NCBI GenBank assembly: GCA_023458755.1 | Contig: JAEWYE010000044.1 | Location: 1 to 30,292 of the forward strand | Source: Bacillota bacterium | GTDB taxonomy: Bacteria > Bacillota > Clostridia > Oscillospirales > Acutalibacteraceae | DNA length: 30,292 nt | Direction: 5' to 3' | Part shown: positions 1 to 7,830 of the stretch, in pieces | Layout: the number at the start of each line of letters is the position of its first letter | Numbering within the stretch: the first letter of the stretch is position 1 | Notes under the pieces: generated by a model | Seen by the model: the letters and a program-made list of their open reading frames with translations, nothing else | The model's database searches: none | What the model was told of the DNA's origin: nothing | Made by a program: the position numbers and the translations under genes

Positions 1-2
1 TC

Positions 3-77
3 TGTTCAGCTAACGGTGGCTTACCTCCGATGGTTAAGCGACAGCAGTACTATGATTCATTGCAGGAGGCAGCATAA
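3..77 (+). CDS. C-terminal end of an unknown gene (partial)
   Basis: The window opens inside a reading frame that runs without a stop to TAA at 75-77 and ends in residues ...YYDSLQEAA. Only about 24 residues are visible, so no family can be named. It is taken as coding because the frame is open from the window edge and the next gene starts 12 bases after its stop, as in a packed operon. The GGAGG at 65-69 lies inside this tail. Confidence 0.4.
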   Translation, partial: CSANGGLPPMVKRQQYYDSLQEAA

Positions 78-89
78 GGTCGAACATTC

Positions 90-551
90 TTGAGAAAAAA
101 GTGTAAACCAATATTGACAATATCAGACGAATATGTGAGACAGGCACTCCGTCATGAAATGGAGCAGTCTATCAAAGAAGGTTTTATCGGCTTCCTCAGC
201 AGTATGTTGAATAACGTGGATTTGGAGTTTGCTGCTCTTGTAACAGAAAAAAAGCAGGAGCATTCCGAACTGTATCTGGAAGCGGTTATCCCTTACGCTG
301 ACCGAATGGAATCTAAAAATAAACGCTTCAAGGAATTAATAAACCAATGCGGCGGCGTTAAGTTAATCAGCCAGGAACGTGACAGGGATTGCTTTTTTGC
401 CAGGAATCGTTATTTTATTGAACACTCTTCAAGGGTAATTGCTGTTTCAGACGGAAGACCTAAAAGTGATACCGCACAGATAATCCGAATGGCAACTGCA
501 AGAGGACTGGAACTGCGTATTATTGACATCTCGGATAATAAAACGGAATAG
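90..551 (+). CDS. SLOG-family (DUF1273/YpsA-like) protein
   Basis: A 153-residue protein starting at TTG. The C-terminal half has the SLOG/DUF1273 pattern: a CFFARNRY segment around residues 100-107, then a VIAVSDGRP-type strand and turn, then a helix and a final RIIDI strand. SLOG domains are Rossmann-like folds thought to bind nucleotide-derived ligands, and copies are common in clostridial conjugative elements, where their role is unknown. The usual N-terminal CFTGHRP-type motif of the family is not visible here, so the gene may be N-terminally altered or start elsewhere. The ribosome binding site is weak (AAGG at 76-79). The family call is fairly firm; the function is not known. Confidence 0.7.
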   Translation: MRKKCKPILTISDEYVRQALRHEMEQSIKEGFIGFLSSMLNNVDLEFAALVTEKKQEHSELYLEAVIPYADRMESKNKRFKELINQCGGVKLISQERDRDCFFARNRYFIEHSSRVIAVSDGRPKSDTAQIIRMATARGLELRIIDISDNKTE

Positions 552-563
552 AGAAATGCAAAA

Positions 564-626
564 GTGAAAGCAGAAATGGCAGTGCTGTGCATAGTTATTG
601 CTGCAACGATTTTGTTCAATCTGTAG
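564..626 (+). CDS. possible 20-residue hydrophobic peptide
   Basis: A GTG-started frame of 20 codons encodes a short charged N-terminus followed by a single hydrophobic stretch (VLCIVIAATILF). It lies 12 bases after the SLOG gene stop. Very small membrane peptides are frequent in these elements, but there is no clear ribosome binding site and no recognised family, so this is tentative. Confidence 0.22.
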   Translation: MKAEMAVLCIVIAATILFNL

Positions 627-646
627 TAGAAACAAATTCGGTGAAA

Positions 647-655
647 TGGTATAAT
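647..655 (+). promoter_or_regulatory. extended -10 promoter element
   Basis: TGGTATAAT is a perfect extended -10 box (TGnTATAAT), 21 bases upstream of the membrane-protein start at 676. No convincing -35 box is present at the usual spacing, which extended -10 promoters can tolerate. Confidence 0.55.
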
Positions 656-675
656 AATCCAAAAGGAGGGATGCT

Positions 676-1077
676 ATGGGACTTTTAGTGGCGGCAGGCT
701 TTGAATTACTGATTGGTATGGCAATTGGTATTGTGGTTTTTATCATAGGTCTTTTTCTCAAACAGATAATTGCCTTTGAAAGTATTGCACTTGGTATCAT
801 AGCCGGTTTTGTAGCACATGGCTTATTTCACTTACATATAGTTCTGGCGGTTGTGATCGGGATTGCCGTTTTTGGTATACTGCTTGGGCTGCAAATGACA
901 AAGCCTGGCTTTTGGATTATCGGTATCTTACTATCCGTTTTATGGGGATTTATTTTCGCTTTTGTAGCATGGAGCGTTACAAAAGGCAATCCTTTTTGGA
1001 CATATGGAGTTTGGATTGCTGGGGCATTAATCATCTTTCTATTGCATCTGTGGGCACGAAAAAACATGGACATATAA
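676..1077 (+). CDS. small multi-pass membrane protein, unknown function
   Basis: A 133-residue protein with four to five predicted membrane helices covering nearly its whole length and a short basic tail (WARKNMDI). The start ATG has a strong AAAGGAGGG binding site at 661-669 and a promoter at 647-655. A factor-independent terminator follows at 1098-1146, so it probably forms its own transcript between the SLOG gene and the relaxase. I do not recognise the family. Confidence 0.7.
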   Translation: MGLLVAAGFELLIGMAIGIVVFIIGLFLKQIIAFESIALGIIAGFVAHGLFHLHIVLAVVIGIAVFGILLGLQMTKPGFWIIGILLSVLWGFIFAFVAWSVTKGNPFWTYGVWIAGALIIFLLHLWARKNMDI

Positions 1078-1097
1078 ATACAAAAAACTATATGAAA

Positions 1098-1146
1098 AAG
1101 AAGAGTCTGCTTTACCGATATTACCGGAAACAGGCTCTTCTTTTTT
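1098..1146 (+). terminator. intrinsic terminator
   Basis: AAGAAGAGTCTG (1098-1109) pairs with CAGGCTCTTCTT (1131-1142) with one G-U pair, and the T-run continues to 1146. It sits just upstream of the relaxase binding site, so the relaxase needs its own promoter or read-through. Confidence 0.75.
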
Positions 1147-1161
1147 GGAAGGAGGGATATT

Positions 1162-2565
1162 ACGGCAACCACTTATTTCCGTCCGCGTCATATTGACCAG
1201 GGTAAGAGCATTCTAGCAACTCTGAAACAAACTCTGGACTACGGAAAGAATCCGAAAAAAACACGGAACGGCTTTCTGATCTCTGCTTATGAATGCGATC
1301 CGGCTACGGCTGACACAGAGTTTCTACTTGCCAAGCGTCAGTATTTTTACATCACGGGCCGGGAGCAGAAAAGGGATAAAGATATTCTTCTCTATCAGAT
1401 CAGGCAGGCATTTAAACCGGGAGAAATTACCCCCGAAGAAGCAAACCGGATTGGTTATGAGCTGGCTATACGTTTTACAAAAGGCCGCCATGCTTTTATC
1501 GTAACAACCCATGAGGATAAGCATCATATCCATTCACATATTTACTTCAATTCTACCAATTTAGAATGCACCGGAAAGTTTGAAGATTTTAAACGATCCG
1601 GGCGTGCTATTCGCAGGTTAAGTGATACGATCTGTGTGGAAAACGGACTGTCTATTGTTGAAAACCCGAAGCCGAGTAAGGGACATTATGGAACATGGCT
1701 TGGCGATGAGAAACCGCTCTCCTTTCAAGAAAAACTGCGTCGCACTATTGATGTCGTATTGATGCAAAAGCCCTCCGATTTTGAAGCATTTCTTTCCCTT
1801 ATGGAGGAATCCGGCTACGCAGTCAAGCGTGGCAAACATATCAAATTTACCGGCTCCGGACAGATACGCGGAACCCGGTGCGATACCTTGAAAGGCGACT
1901 ATACCGAGCAGGCTATCCGTGAGCGGATTGAAGGAAGCCGCATGGTAGTTTCCGGTGGCGGCACCGCCTTTGAACCGACAGCGCAAAGAGTCAATTTACT
2001 CATTGATATTCAGTCAAAAATTCAGGCAGGAAAAGGTCCCGGCTATGAACGTTGGGCAAAGATTTTCAACCTGAAACAGGCGGCGCAGACTCTGATCTTT
2101 TTGCAGGAAAATGGTGTAACGGAATATGCTCAACTTGAGAAAAAAGCAGCGGAAGCAACTGCGACTTTTAATGACCTTTCTGCTAAAATTAAGCAAACGG
2201 AAAACCGTATGGAAGAAATTTCAGAATTGCAAAAGCAGATCTCCAACTATAGCAGGACACGAGAAATTTATGTTCAGTATCGGAAGAGTGGATACAGCAA
2301 AAAGTTTCGCTCAGAGCATGAAGGAGAAATTCTTTTGCACCAGTCGGCAAAAAAAGCATTTGATGCTTTGGGTCTGAAAAAACTCCCTTCCATTCAAATG
2401 CTCAAACAGGAATATGCGGTACTTCTTACGGAAAAGAAAAAGCTCTATCAGGGTTACCGCCAAGCCAGAGAAACGATGAAAAATCTGTTGACAGCAAAAG
2501 AGAATACCGACCGTCTGTTGCGCTTCTCACCAGCTGCACCGGAGCAGGAAAATCTGCGACGGTAA
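1162..2565 (+). CDS. MOBP-type relaxase / mobilization nuclease, natural start codon reads ACG
   Basis: Relaxases nick oriT and attach covalently to the transferred strand. The frame is open from at least 1159 to the stop at 2563-2565. Read from ACG at 1162 it gives 467 residues beginning xATTYFRPRH, the usual start of this clostridial relaxase group (ATG-GCA-ACC-ACT expected). Tyr27 in the LDYGKNPKKT segment is the likely catalytic tyrosine, and the metal-binding HIHSH triad lies at residues 122-126 (nt 1525-1539). The C-terminal third is helical and coiled-coil rich. A strong GGAGGG at 1151-1156 is spaced ideally for 1162, but no ATG, GTG or TTG occurs in frame before GTG 1636. A start at 1636 would give a 309-residue protein lacking both Tyr and His motifs. 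So either ACG (or ATT at 1159) is used, or the gene was silenced by a T-to-C change, or the base is an error. Confidence 0.85.
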   Translation, partial: TATTYFRPRHIDQGKSILATLKQTLDYGKNPKKTRNGFLISAYECDPATADTEFLLAKRQYFYITGREQKRDKDILLYQIRQAFKPGEITPEEANRIGYELAIRFTKGRHAFIVTTHEDKHHIHSHIYFNSTNLECTGKFEDFKRSGRAIRRLSDTICVENGLSIVENPKPSKGHYGTWLGDEKPLSFQEKLRRTIDVVLMQKPSDFEAFLSLMEESGYAVKRGKHIKFTGSGQIRGTRCDTLKGDYTEQAIRERIEGSRMVVSGGGTAFEPTAQRVNLLIDIQSKIQAGKGPGYERWAKIFNLKQAAQTLIFLQENGVTEYAQLEKKAAEATATFNDLSAKIKQTENRMEEISELQKQISNYSRTREIYVQYRKSGYSKKFRSEHEGEILLHQSAKKAFDALGLKKLPSIQMLKQEYAVLLTEKKKLYQGYRQARETMKNLLTAKENTDRLLRFSPAAPEQENLRR

Positions 2566-2600
2566 GCTTCCTGTATCTTCTTCTTTCCGCATGTATAAAG

Positions 2601-2758
2601 CGTCCTCGAAGGGACGTGCAGCAGCGCCATAGGCGCTTAACAGACGGGCGCGAATGCGACTGTCTGACGGGGGTTGGGGCAGAGCCTCAACAAGTAGAGC
2701 GGAACCATTCCGACCGGAGGAAGGAATGCGTGCAGCGTGGGAATGGCGTGCCATTCCC
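2601..2758. other. cluster of six hairpins after the relaxase (possible oriT or structured RNA)
   Basis: The gene-free stretch 2566-3362 begins with consecutive inverted repeats: CGTCC/GGACG (2601-2616), AGCGCC/GGCGCT (2623-2637), CAGAC/GTCTG (2641-2666), GTTGGGGC/GCCTCAAC (2673-2691), CATTCC/GGAATG (2706-2728) and GGGAATGGC/GCCATTCCC (2739-2758). Such density next to a relaxase gene is what a transfer origin or a structured RNA can look like. No nic consensus was identified, so function is inferred only. Confidence 0.45.
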
Positions 2759-2775
2759 CCTGCTTGCCGTATTAG

Positions 2776-2921
2776 TTATCCTCGCTTTCAAGTTATCTAC
2801 GGTATGGACAGCAAGTTGACGAAATAACGGAATTTGCATCTTGAAAACCGTGGATAACATTTGTGAAGATTGATTTACAGTGCGGCGAGAAAACTGTAGT
2901 AAATTACAAAAGCGTGGATAA
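2776..2921. other. four DnaA-box-like sites (possible replication origin remnant)
   Basis: TTATCCTCG (2776-2784) and TTATCTACG (2793-2801) on the plus strand, and TTATCCACG on the minus strand at 2849-2857 and 2913-2921, resemble the DnaA box TTATCCACA. The second and third lie in an imperfect 12-bp inverted repeat (2792-2803 and 2847-2858). The surrounding sequence is AT-rich. No replication-initiator gene is visible nearby. Confidence 0.35.
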
Positions 2922-3019
2922 TTCGGAAGATATATTCACGCACTAATGTTGGGCAAACGAATCCATAATAACATGGTAAGGAAGATGGGACCCAAAACTA
3001 TATCGAAAGGCGGATTTTT

Positions 3020-3079
3020 ATGTGCGGCATCAACGAGCTTGCACTGCAAGTAACCGAGGAAATGCAGAAGTCAGGGTAA
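3020..3079 (+). pseudogene. 5' remnant of a lost gene (19 codons)
   Basis: An ATG preceded by AAAGGCGG opens a 19-codon frame (MCGINELALQ...) that stops at 3077-3079. It reads like the N-terminus of a larger protein cut off by rearrangement, but the family is not recognised. The following 3080-3260 shows no gene. Confidence 0.28.
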
Positions 3080-3260
3080 CAGTCAACCACAGCTTTTGAA
3101 CTCCGGCAATAACAAGTGATACAGATCACGCTTTACAATCTGCTGTCTCCGCCGTCCGTCTGAGTACTGGCCGCGATTGTCAAATTGCTCAATAATACCA
3201 AGACAATTCAATTTGTTACGCAGATAATGCCGGGGACTTTTTAGGTAAGGGTAATTACTG

Positions 3261-3285
3261 AAATCCGAACGTTCGGATTTTTGGT
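3261..3285 (+). terminator. perfect 20-bp palindrome with T-run
   Basis: AAATCCGAACGTTCGGATTT at 3261-3280 is a perfect palindrome followed by further T residues. It could be a terminator closing transcription before the TetR gene, or a dimeric repressor site; the sequence does not decide. Confidence 0.45.
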
Positions 3286-3320
3286 TTTCGAATTTCAGGA
3301 GGCATATTTTCTCTTATGAC

Positions 3321-3345
3321 TTGACAAGTAAACGACCGTTTACTT
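3321..3345 (+). promoter_or_regulatory. TetR operator overlapping a TTGACA box
   Basis: AAGTAAACG-AC-CGTTTACTT (3326-3345) is a perfect inverted repeat of the kind bound by TetR dimers. It overlaps TTGACA (3321-3326) and lies 18 bases upstream of the TetR start codon, so the gene very likely represses itself. Confidence 0.7.
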
Positions 3346-3362
3346 GCGCAGGGAGGGTTTTT

Positions 3363-3995
3363 ATGGTTGACACCAAAGAAAAAATTTTGTTAACTGCACT
3401 CCGTTTGTTTGCACGAGATGGTTATGAAGCAGTTTCTGTCAGTGCTATTGCCGGGGAACTCGGTATGACAAAAGGGGCTTTATATAAGCACTATAAAAAT
3501 AAGCGAGATATATTTGACAGTATTGTGGAGCGTATGTATCAGATGGATGCTGAACGTGCAAAAAAATATGAGGTTCCGGAAGAAACATTTGGAAAAACGC
3601 CGCTGGCATACTACAAGGCTTCCATAGACAAAATCAAAGTTTTCAGTGAGGCTCAATTCAATTTTTGGACGGTGGACGAGTTTGCCAACAATTTTCGAAA
3701 ACTGCTGACCATAGAGCAATATAGAAATCCTGAAATGGCGGAGTTGTATCAAAGCTGCCTCGTAAGCGAGCCCATCAACTACATGGAAGACTTGTTCCAC
3801 GAAATGATGGAACAAGGTATCTGGAAGAAAGCTGAGCCGAAGCAGCTTGCGATTGATTTCTATGCTCCGCTTTATCTGTTAATAAGCATTTCAGACGCAA
3901 CTTCTGACAGAGAAGAAAATGTCAGGTTTTTAACTGCGCATATTGACCAGTTTACAAAGCAAAATTTGGTTGAGGGTCCATCAAAGGAGAGTTGA
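3363..3995 (+). CDS. TetR/AcrR-family transcriptional regulator
   Basis: A 210-residue regulator. Residues 1-60 form the TetR DNA-binding domain, with the signature helix-turn-helix around AIAGELGMTKGALYKHYKNK. The rest is a helical ligand-binding and dimer domain. ATG 3363 is chosen because GGAGGG (3352-3357) is well spaced; the longer frame from TTG 3321 would start inside the -35/operator and is rejected. A 20-bp palindromic operator lies directly upstream. The next gene (broken rsgA) starts 2 bases after the stop, so the two form one transcript. The natural ligand and other targets are unknown. Confidence 0.88.
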   Translation: MVDTKEKILLTALRLFARDGYEAVSVSAIAGELGMTKGALYKHYKNKRDIFDSIVERMYQMDAERAKKYEVPEETFGKTPLAYYKASIDKIKVFSEAQFNFWTVDEFANNFRKLLTIEQYRNPEMAELYQSCLVSEPINYMEDLFHEMMEQGIWKKAEPKQLAIDFYAPLYLLISISDATSDREENVRFLTAHIDQFTKQNLVEGPSKES

Positions 3996-3997
3996 TA

Positions 3998-4530
3998 ATG
4001 AGTAGGATTCATATGACTGCCCTTTGTTTTTCCGATCGTTTCGCGGCTTTGACCGCAGGCTATCCCGGACTTACCGTCGGCAGGATATTGTCACAGGAAA
4101 AAGGGCTTTATCGCGTGATGTGTGAACGCGGAGAGTATCTTGCAGAAATCTCCGGCAAATTCCGATATGAGGCTCAAAACGTTTCAGATTTCCCTGCCAT
4201 TGGTGATTTTGTAATGCATGACCGCTGGGAAAACAGCGGTCATGCTATCATTCATCGTGTCTTAACGAGAAAAAGCATGTTCATTCGTAAAGCGGCGGGA
4301 ACCGTATATAAAGAACAGGTCGTAGCAACGAATATAGACATGTAGTGGTGCTGACAAAGGTAGATTCATGTGAAAATATAGCGAAAAAAATAGCAGCGGT
4401 TAAGGCCGTTGCTGTTGGGGGTAGATAGTCTGGTGAATTCCGTAATAGAACAAGATGGTTGCGGTCAGATTTTACCTTGTATCCAAAAGGGTCAGACCTT
4501 TGCATTGATTGGTTCGTCTGGCGTAGGGAA
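3998..4530 (+). pseudogene. rsgA: broken ribosome small-subunit GTPase (RsgA family)
   Basis: RsgA is a circularly permuted GTPase that helps mature the 30S subunit. The first 115 codons (ATG 3998, AAAGGAG at 3984-3990) carry the N-terminal OB-fold region up to VVATNID. Then about 30 codons are missing: the text resumes in another frame with VVVLTKVDSCEN (the NKxD-type G4 region). A run of five G near 4417 shifts the frame once more, and the family's Walker A appears as ALIGSSGVGK. Coding similarity stops exactly after that Lys, where the sequence changes to a copy of the riboswitch terminator found at 20.65 kb. The Ser/Thr of the P-loop, the switch regions and the zinc domain are absent, so no working GTPase can be made. 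Confidence 0.8.
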
Positions 4531-4572
4531 ACCGCGCAGGGCCTGTCCTCTCCAAACAGAGGGTGGGCCTCT
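4528..4572 (+). repeat. direct repeat copy A (terminator-like hairpin)
   Basis: This stretch matches 20646-20689 with a few substitutions and one single-base gap. It folds as GGCCTGTCCTCT / AGAGGGTGGGCC using G-U pairs, but lacks the long T-run of the other copy. The left edge is the breakpoint inside rsgA. Confidence 0.7.
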
Positions 4573-4652
4573 GTTCTCAATGGAAGCCTAGAAAAGGTTT
4601 TCTTTAGCGAATGGCTTCTCGTTTCAAAATAGCAAGAATAATTAAAATCGGG

Positions 4653-4680
4653 TTGCTTGATTTTGGTATACTATTATATA
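4653..4680 (+). promoter_or_regulatory. possible promoter of the AraC-GNAT/HelD pair
   Basis: TTGCTT (4653-4658) and TATATA (4675-4680) are 16 bases apart, 36 bases before the start codon at 4716. A TATACT at 4667-4672 is an alternative -10 box. Confidence 0.35.
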
Positions 4681-4715
4681 TCCTCATAGCATCAATCGAA
4701 AGGAGGCAAAACGAA

Positions 4716-5582
4716 ATGATAAATAACAGCATTAAAAATACGGCATTAGCCATTGATTATATTGAAGCCCATTTAACTGAAAAGATTGATTTGGATATTG
4801 TAGCAAACGCGGTTCATTATTCAAAACATCATCTCCACCGTATGTTCACCAACACTATTGGACTTACCATTCATGAGTATGTTCAGCGCAGGAAACTAAC
4901 CGAGGCAGCGAAGCTATTGGTTTTTTCAGATAAGTCAATTCTTGATATTGCTCTGATTGCGGGATACGAAAGCCAACAGGCGTTTACAAATATTTTTACT
5001 GCCATGTATAAGCAGCCTCCTAGCAAGTATCGGGATAATGAAAAATTCTATCCGCTACAAGCAAAATTTGAATTTGAGGGAGAGTACGATATGCTTGATA
5101 ATGAAGAAAATATTCAATGGGATATTGATTATGCATCAGAAGAGGACATATCCTGTTGGATGGTTCTGGTTCGACTTGTCATTGATGGCTTCCCACATTT
5201 GCATGAAGATGAATATATACAGGTATTAAAACAGCGAATCAAAACAAAACAGGCGTTGATATTAAAAGATAATGAGATTGCAATTGGAGCCATGCTTTTT
5301 TCATATAAAACTGGAAGCATTGATTTTATGGGGACACACCCACTCTACCGTAAAAAGGGGATTCCCCAAGCCTTTCTTGATAAGGTAATGAGCGAATTGC
5401 TAAAAGGAAAGAAAATTAGTATTACCACATATAGAGAGGGAGACAAAGCGGATACTGGACATCGTAAAGCGATTATGGATTTAGGATTTGCGGAGGCTGA
5501 GTTGCTGGTTGAGTTCGGTTATCCTACACAGCGATTTGTTTTACCAGAGGAGAAAATAAATGAGTACAAAACAGAAACTTAA
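4716..5582 (+). CDS. AraC-type HTH fused to a GNAT-like acetyltransferase domain
   Basis: A 288-residue two-domain protein. Residues 10-107 hold two AraC/XylS helix-turn-helix units: AIDYIEAHL..., SKHHLHRMF, then SILDIALIAGYESQQAFTNIF and PPSKYR. Residues about 140-288 look like a GNAT N-acetyltransferase, with GTHPLYRKKGIPQAFL resembling the acetyl-CoA loop and a C-terminal VEFGYPTQRFVLP strand. The ATG at 4716 is chosen for its AAAGGAGG (4699-4706); the frame extends upstream to 4611 but without a binding site. The last 23 bases overlap the helD start, so the two are co-translated. GNAT fused to AraC suggests a regulator that senses or modifies a small molecule; the substrate is unknown. 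Confidence 0.82.
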   Translation: MINNSIKNTALAIDYIEAHLTEKIDLDIVANAVHYSKHHLHRMFTNTIGLTIHEYVQRRKLTEAAKLLVFSDKSILDIALIAGYESQQAFTNIFTAMYKQPPSKYRDNEKFYPLQAKFEFEGEYDMLDNEENIQWDIDYASEEDISCWMVLVRLVIDGFPHLHEDEYIQVLKQRIKTKQALILKDNEIAIGAMLFSYKTGSIDFMGTHPLYRKKGIPQAFLDKVMSELLKGKKISITTYREGDKADTGHRKAIMDLGFAEAELLVEFGYPTQRFVLPEEKINEYKTET

Positions 5583-7650
5583 CGCAAGCAGCCAAACTGC
5601 TTCTGCTCAAGACACAAATAGCAGCATTTCTTTCCCAGACGAAATACTCCATCTTGAAGAAATAAATTGTAAGTTGGATGATGCTTTGAAGGAGGCTGAT
5701 GCCGATGTTGATCGACTTGATGGAGAATACATGGAGTTTAAGCGCTACATGGTGGAAAATCGCGGTGAAATAGACCCGCATGAAATGTTCCAAAATGAAT
5801 TGGCATTAAACCGGATTGATAATTCCGGGGCATTTGCGGTAGGCATACGGGATAAAATTGCTAAGTTGAAAGAGTCGCCTTATTTTTCCCGCATAGACTT
5901 TCGGGAGGCCAACGCCGCAGAATCAACAGCTTACTACATTGGTCGATTTTCATTCAGTCATGGAAATGAATTGCTGATATTCGATTGGCGCGCGCCTATC
6001 GCCAGTATGTTTTATGATTATGAGATTGGCCCGGCAGGCTTTGACGCTCCCCAAGGGAGAATAGATGGAGATTTAACCCGTAAACGGCAATTCAAGATTA
6101 AATATGGCAAATTGGAATATGCTCTTGAAAGCTCTGTCAACATCCAAGATGATATTCTGCAACAGGAATTGAGCCATACTTCTGATGAAAAGATGAAATC
6201 CATTATTGCCACCATTCAGAAAGAGCAAAACCAAATCATTAGAAATGAAAAAGCAGGTACAATTATCATTCAGGGAGTTGCTGGTTCCGGGAAAACCTCT
6301 ATTGCCCTTCATCGAATTGCCTTTTTGCTGTATCGCTTCAAAGACAGTTTATCCGCAAAAAACGTAACGATATTGTCACCAAACAAGGTTTTTGGGGATT
6401 ATATTTCAAATGTTCTGCCGGAGCTTGGTGAAGAGCCTATTTATGAACTGAGCTTTGCGGATATTGCCAAAGTGCAATTGGAGGGTGTCGTTGATTTTGA
6501 AGCAGACAAAGACCCCATAGAAACAAATGACGGAGCATGGGCAGAACGTGTACGCTTTAAGTCTACATTGGATTTTGTGAAGCAAATGAATAGCTTTATT
6601 GCCCAAATGCCCGGCATAGTTTTTGAACCTGTTGATTATACTTATGGACGCTTCACCGTAAAGGCAGATACGATAAGCGCGCGTTTTGACGCTTATAGCA
6701 AATATCCTGTCAAACGACGTTTGCAGATGGTAGCAGATGATATTTTTGACCGTTTTGATACTGATAATTACATGGAAGAGGATATACCGAAAAGCAGAAC
6801 CATTCAGAAGGCGTTAAGCAAAATGTTGAAGGTGAAAGATACGCTATCCCTTTATAAGGAATTCTATAAGCATATTGAGAGGCCGGAAATGCTTGTCATG
6901 CCTGCAAAGAAAACCTTGGAGTGGGTTGATGTTTTTCCTTTTATTTATCTTCACACCGCTTACGAGGGATTAAAGGAGAGTAGCATAATTCGACATTTGG
7001 TTATTGATGAAATGCAGGATTATACCCCTATCCAATACGCGGTAATCAATCTGCTGTTCAAATGCAAAAAAACCATTTTGGGGGATTTCGATCAATTTAT
7101 CAACCCCAATCATTTACACACATTAGACGATATGCGGCAACTATATGATGATGTTGAATTCGTTGAATTATCAAAAAGCTATCGCTCCACCTATGAGATT
7201 ATCTCTTTTGCCAAGCAGATCAAGTGTACAGGAACGATAGAAGCTATAGAACGTCATGGAGAAACCCCTGCACTAATTAAATGTCAGAATAAGAGTGACG
7301 AGCTTATGTGTATAAAGAACGAAATTGAGGGATTTTTCCAAAAAGCATATTCCTCTCTTGGGATCATTACAAAGACTAACCATGACGCAAAATTGCTTTA
7401 CGTCGAGCTATCGCATAATTATGATGTGCATTTGATTTCGCCGGAAAGCACCCACTTTGCAAACGGTATATGTATTACATCCATACAGATGTCAAAGGGA
7501 TTGGAATTTGATGAGGTCATAGTCCCTTACGTGGACAAGACTACTTATTTTACGGAATATGACAGAAGCTTACTTTATATCGCCTGCACACGGGCTATGC
7601 ATAAGCTGACACTTTTATATACGAAGGAAATATCTCCTTTATTGGGATAG
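5560..7650 (+). CDS. helD: HelD-like superfamily 1 helicase / RNA polymerase recycling factor
   Basis: HelD proteins are UvrD-like ATPases that bind RNA polymerase, pull stalled enzyme off nucleic acid and, in some actinobacteria, contribute to rifampicin tolerance. This 696-residue protein has a long coiled-coil N-terminal arm (residues about 28-130), Walker A GVAGSGKT at 239-246, Walker B DEMQD at 483-487 (the form typical of HelD), a GDFDQ segment, an SKSYRSTYEI motif and the C-terminal CTRAMHKL motif near 676. Length fits clostridial HelD. ATG 5560 has AGAGGAG just upstream and lies inside the end of the AraC-GNAT gene, implying coupled translation. It is a plausible accessory copy brought in with the cargo. 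A role in antibiotic tolerance is inferred, not shown. Confidence 0.85.
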   Translation: MSTKQKLNASSQTASAQDTNSSISFPDEILHLEEINCKLDDALKEADADVDRLDGEYMEFKRYMVENRGEIDPHEMFQNELALNRIDNSGAFAVGIRDKIAKLKESPYFSRIDFREANAAESTAYYIGRFSFSHGNELLIFDWRAPIASMFYDYEIGPAGFDAPQGRIDGDLTRKRQFKIKYGKLEYALESSVNIQDDILQQELSHTSDEKMKSIIATIQKEQNQIIRNEKAGTIIIQGVAGSGKTSIALHRIAFLLYRFKDSLSAKNVTILSPNKVFGDYISNVLPELGEEPIYELSFADIAKVQLEGVVDFEADKDPIETNDGAWAERVRFKSTLDFVKQMNSFIAQMPGIVFEPVDYTYGRFTVKADTISARFDAYSKYPVKRRLQMVADDIFDRFDTDNYMEEDIPKSRTIQKALSKMLKVKDTLSLYKEFYKHIERPEMLVMPAKKTLEWVDVFPFIYLHTAYEGLKESSIIRHLVIDEMQDYTPIQYAVINLLFKCKKTILGDFDQFINPNHLHTLDDMRQLYDDVEFVELSKSYRSTYEIISFAKQIKCTGTIEAIERHGETPALIKCQNKSDELMCIKNEIEGFFQKAYSSLGIITKTNHDAKLLYVELSHNYDVHLISPESTHFANGICITSIQMSKGLEFDEVIVPYVDKTTYFTEYDRSLLYIACTRAMHKLTLLYTKEISPLLG

Positions 7651-7830
7651 ATACGATTTGGGGATTAAGAACATTATTTTACAATGTACAACAAACGCGT
7701 AATGTAGTGAAATGATAAATGGGTCAAATTTTCCATTCAATCTGGACACTTCCGCTTGTGGCCCTGATGGTAAGAGATAAGGCTATATATTATCGTTTAA
7801 AATAAGCAAATTTGTAAAGGAGATGCAGCC

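Noticed and set aside
4611..4715. Upstream extension of the AraC-GNAT frame
   Set aside because: It covers promoter-like sequence and lacks a binding site; AAAGGAGG fits ATG 4716.
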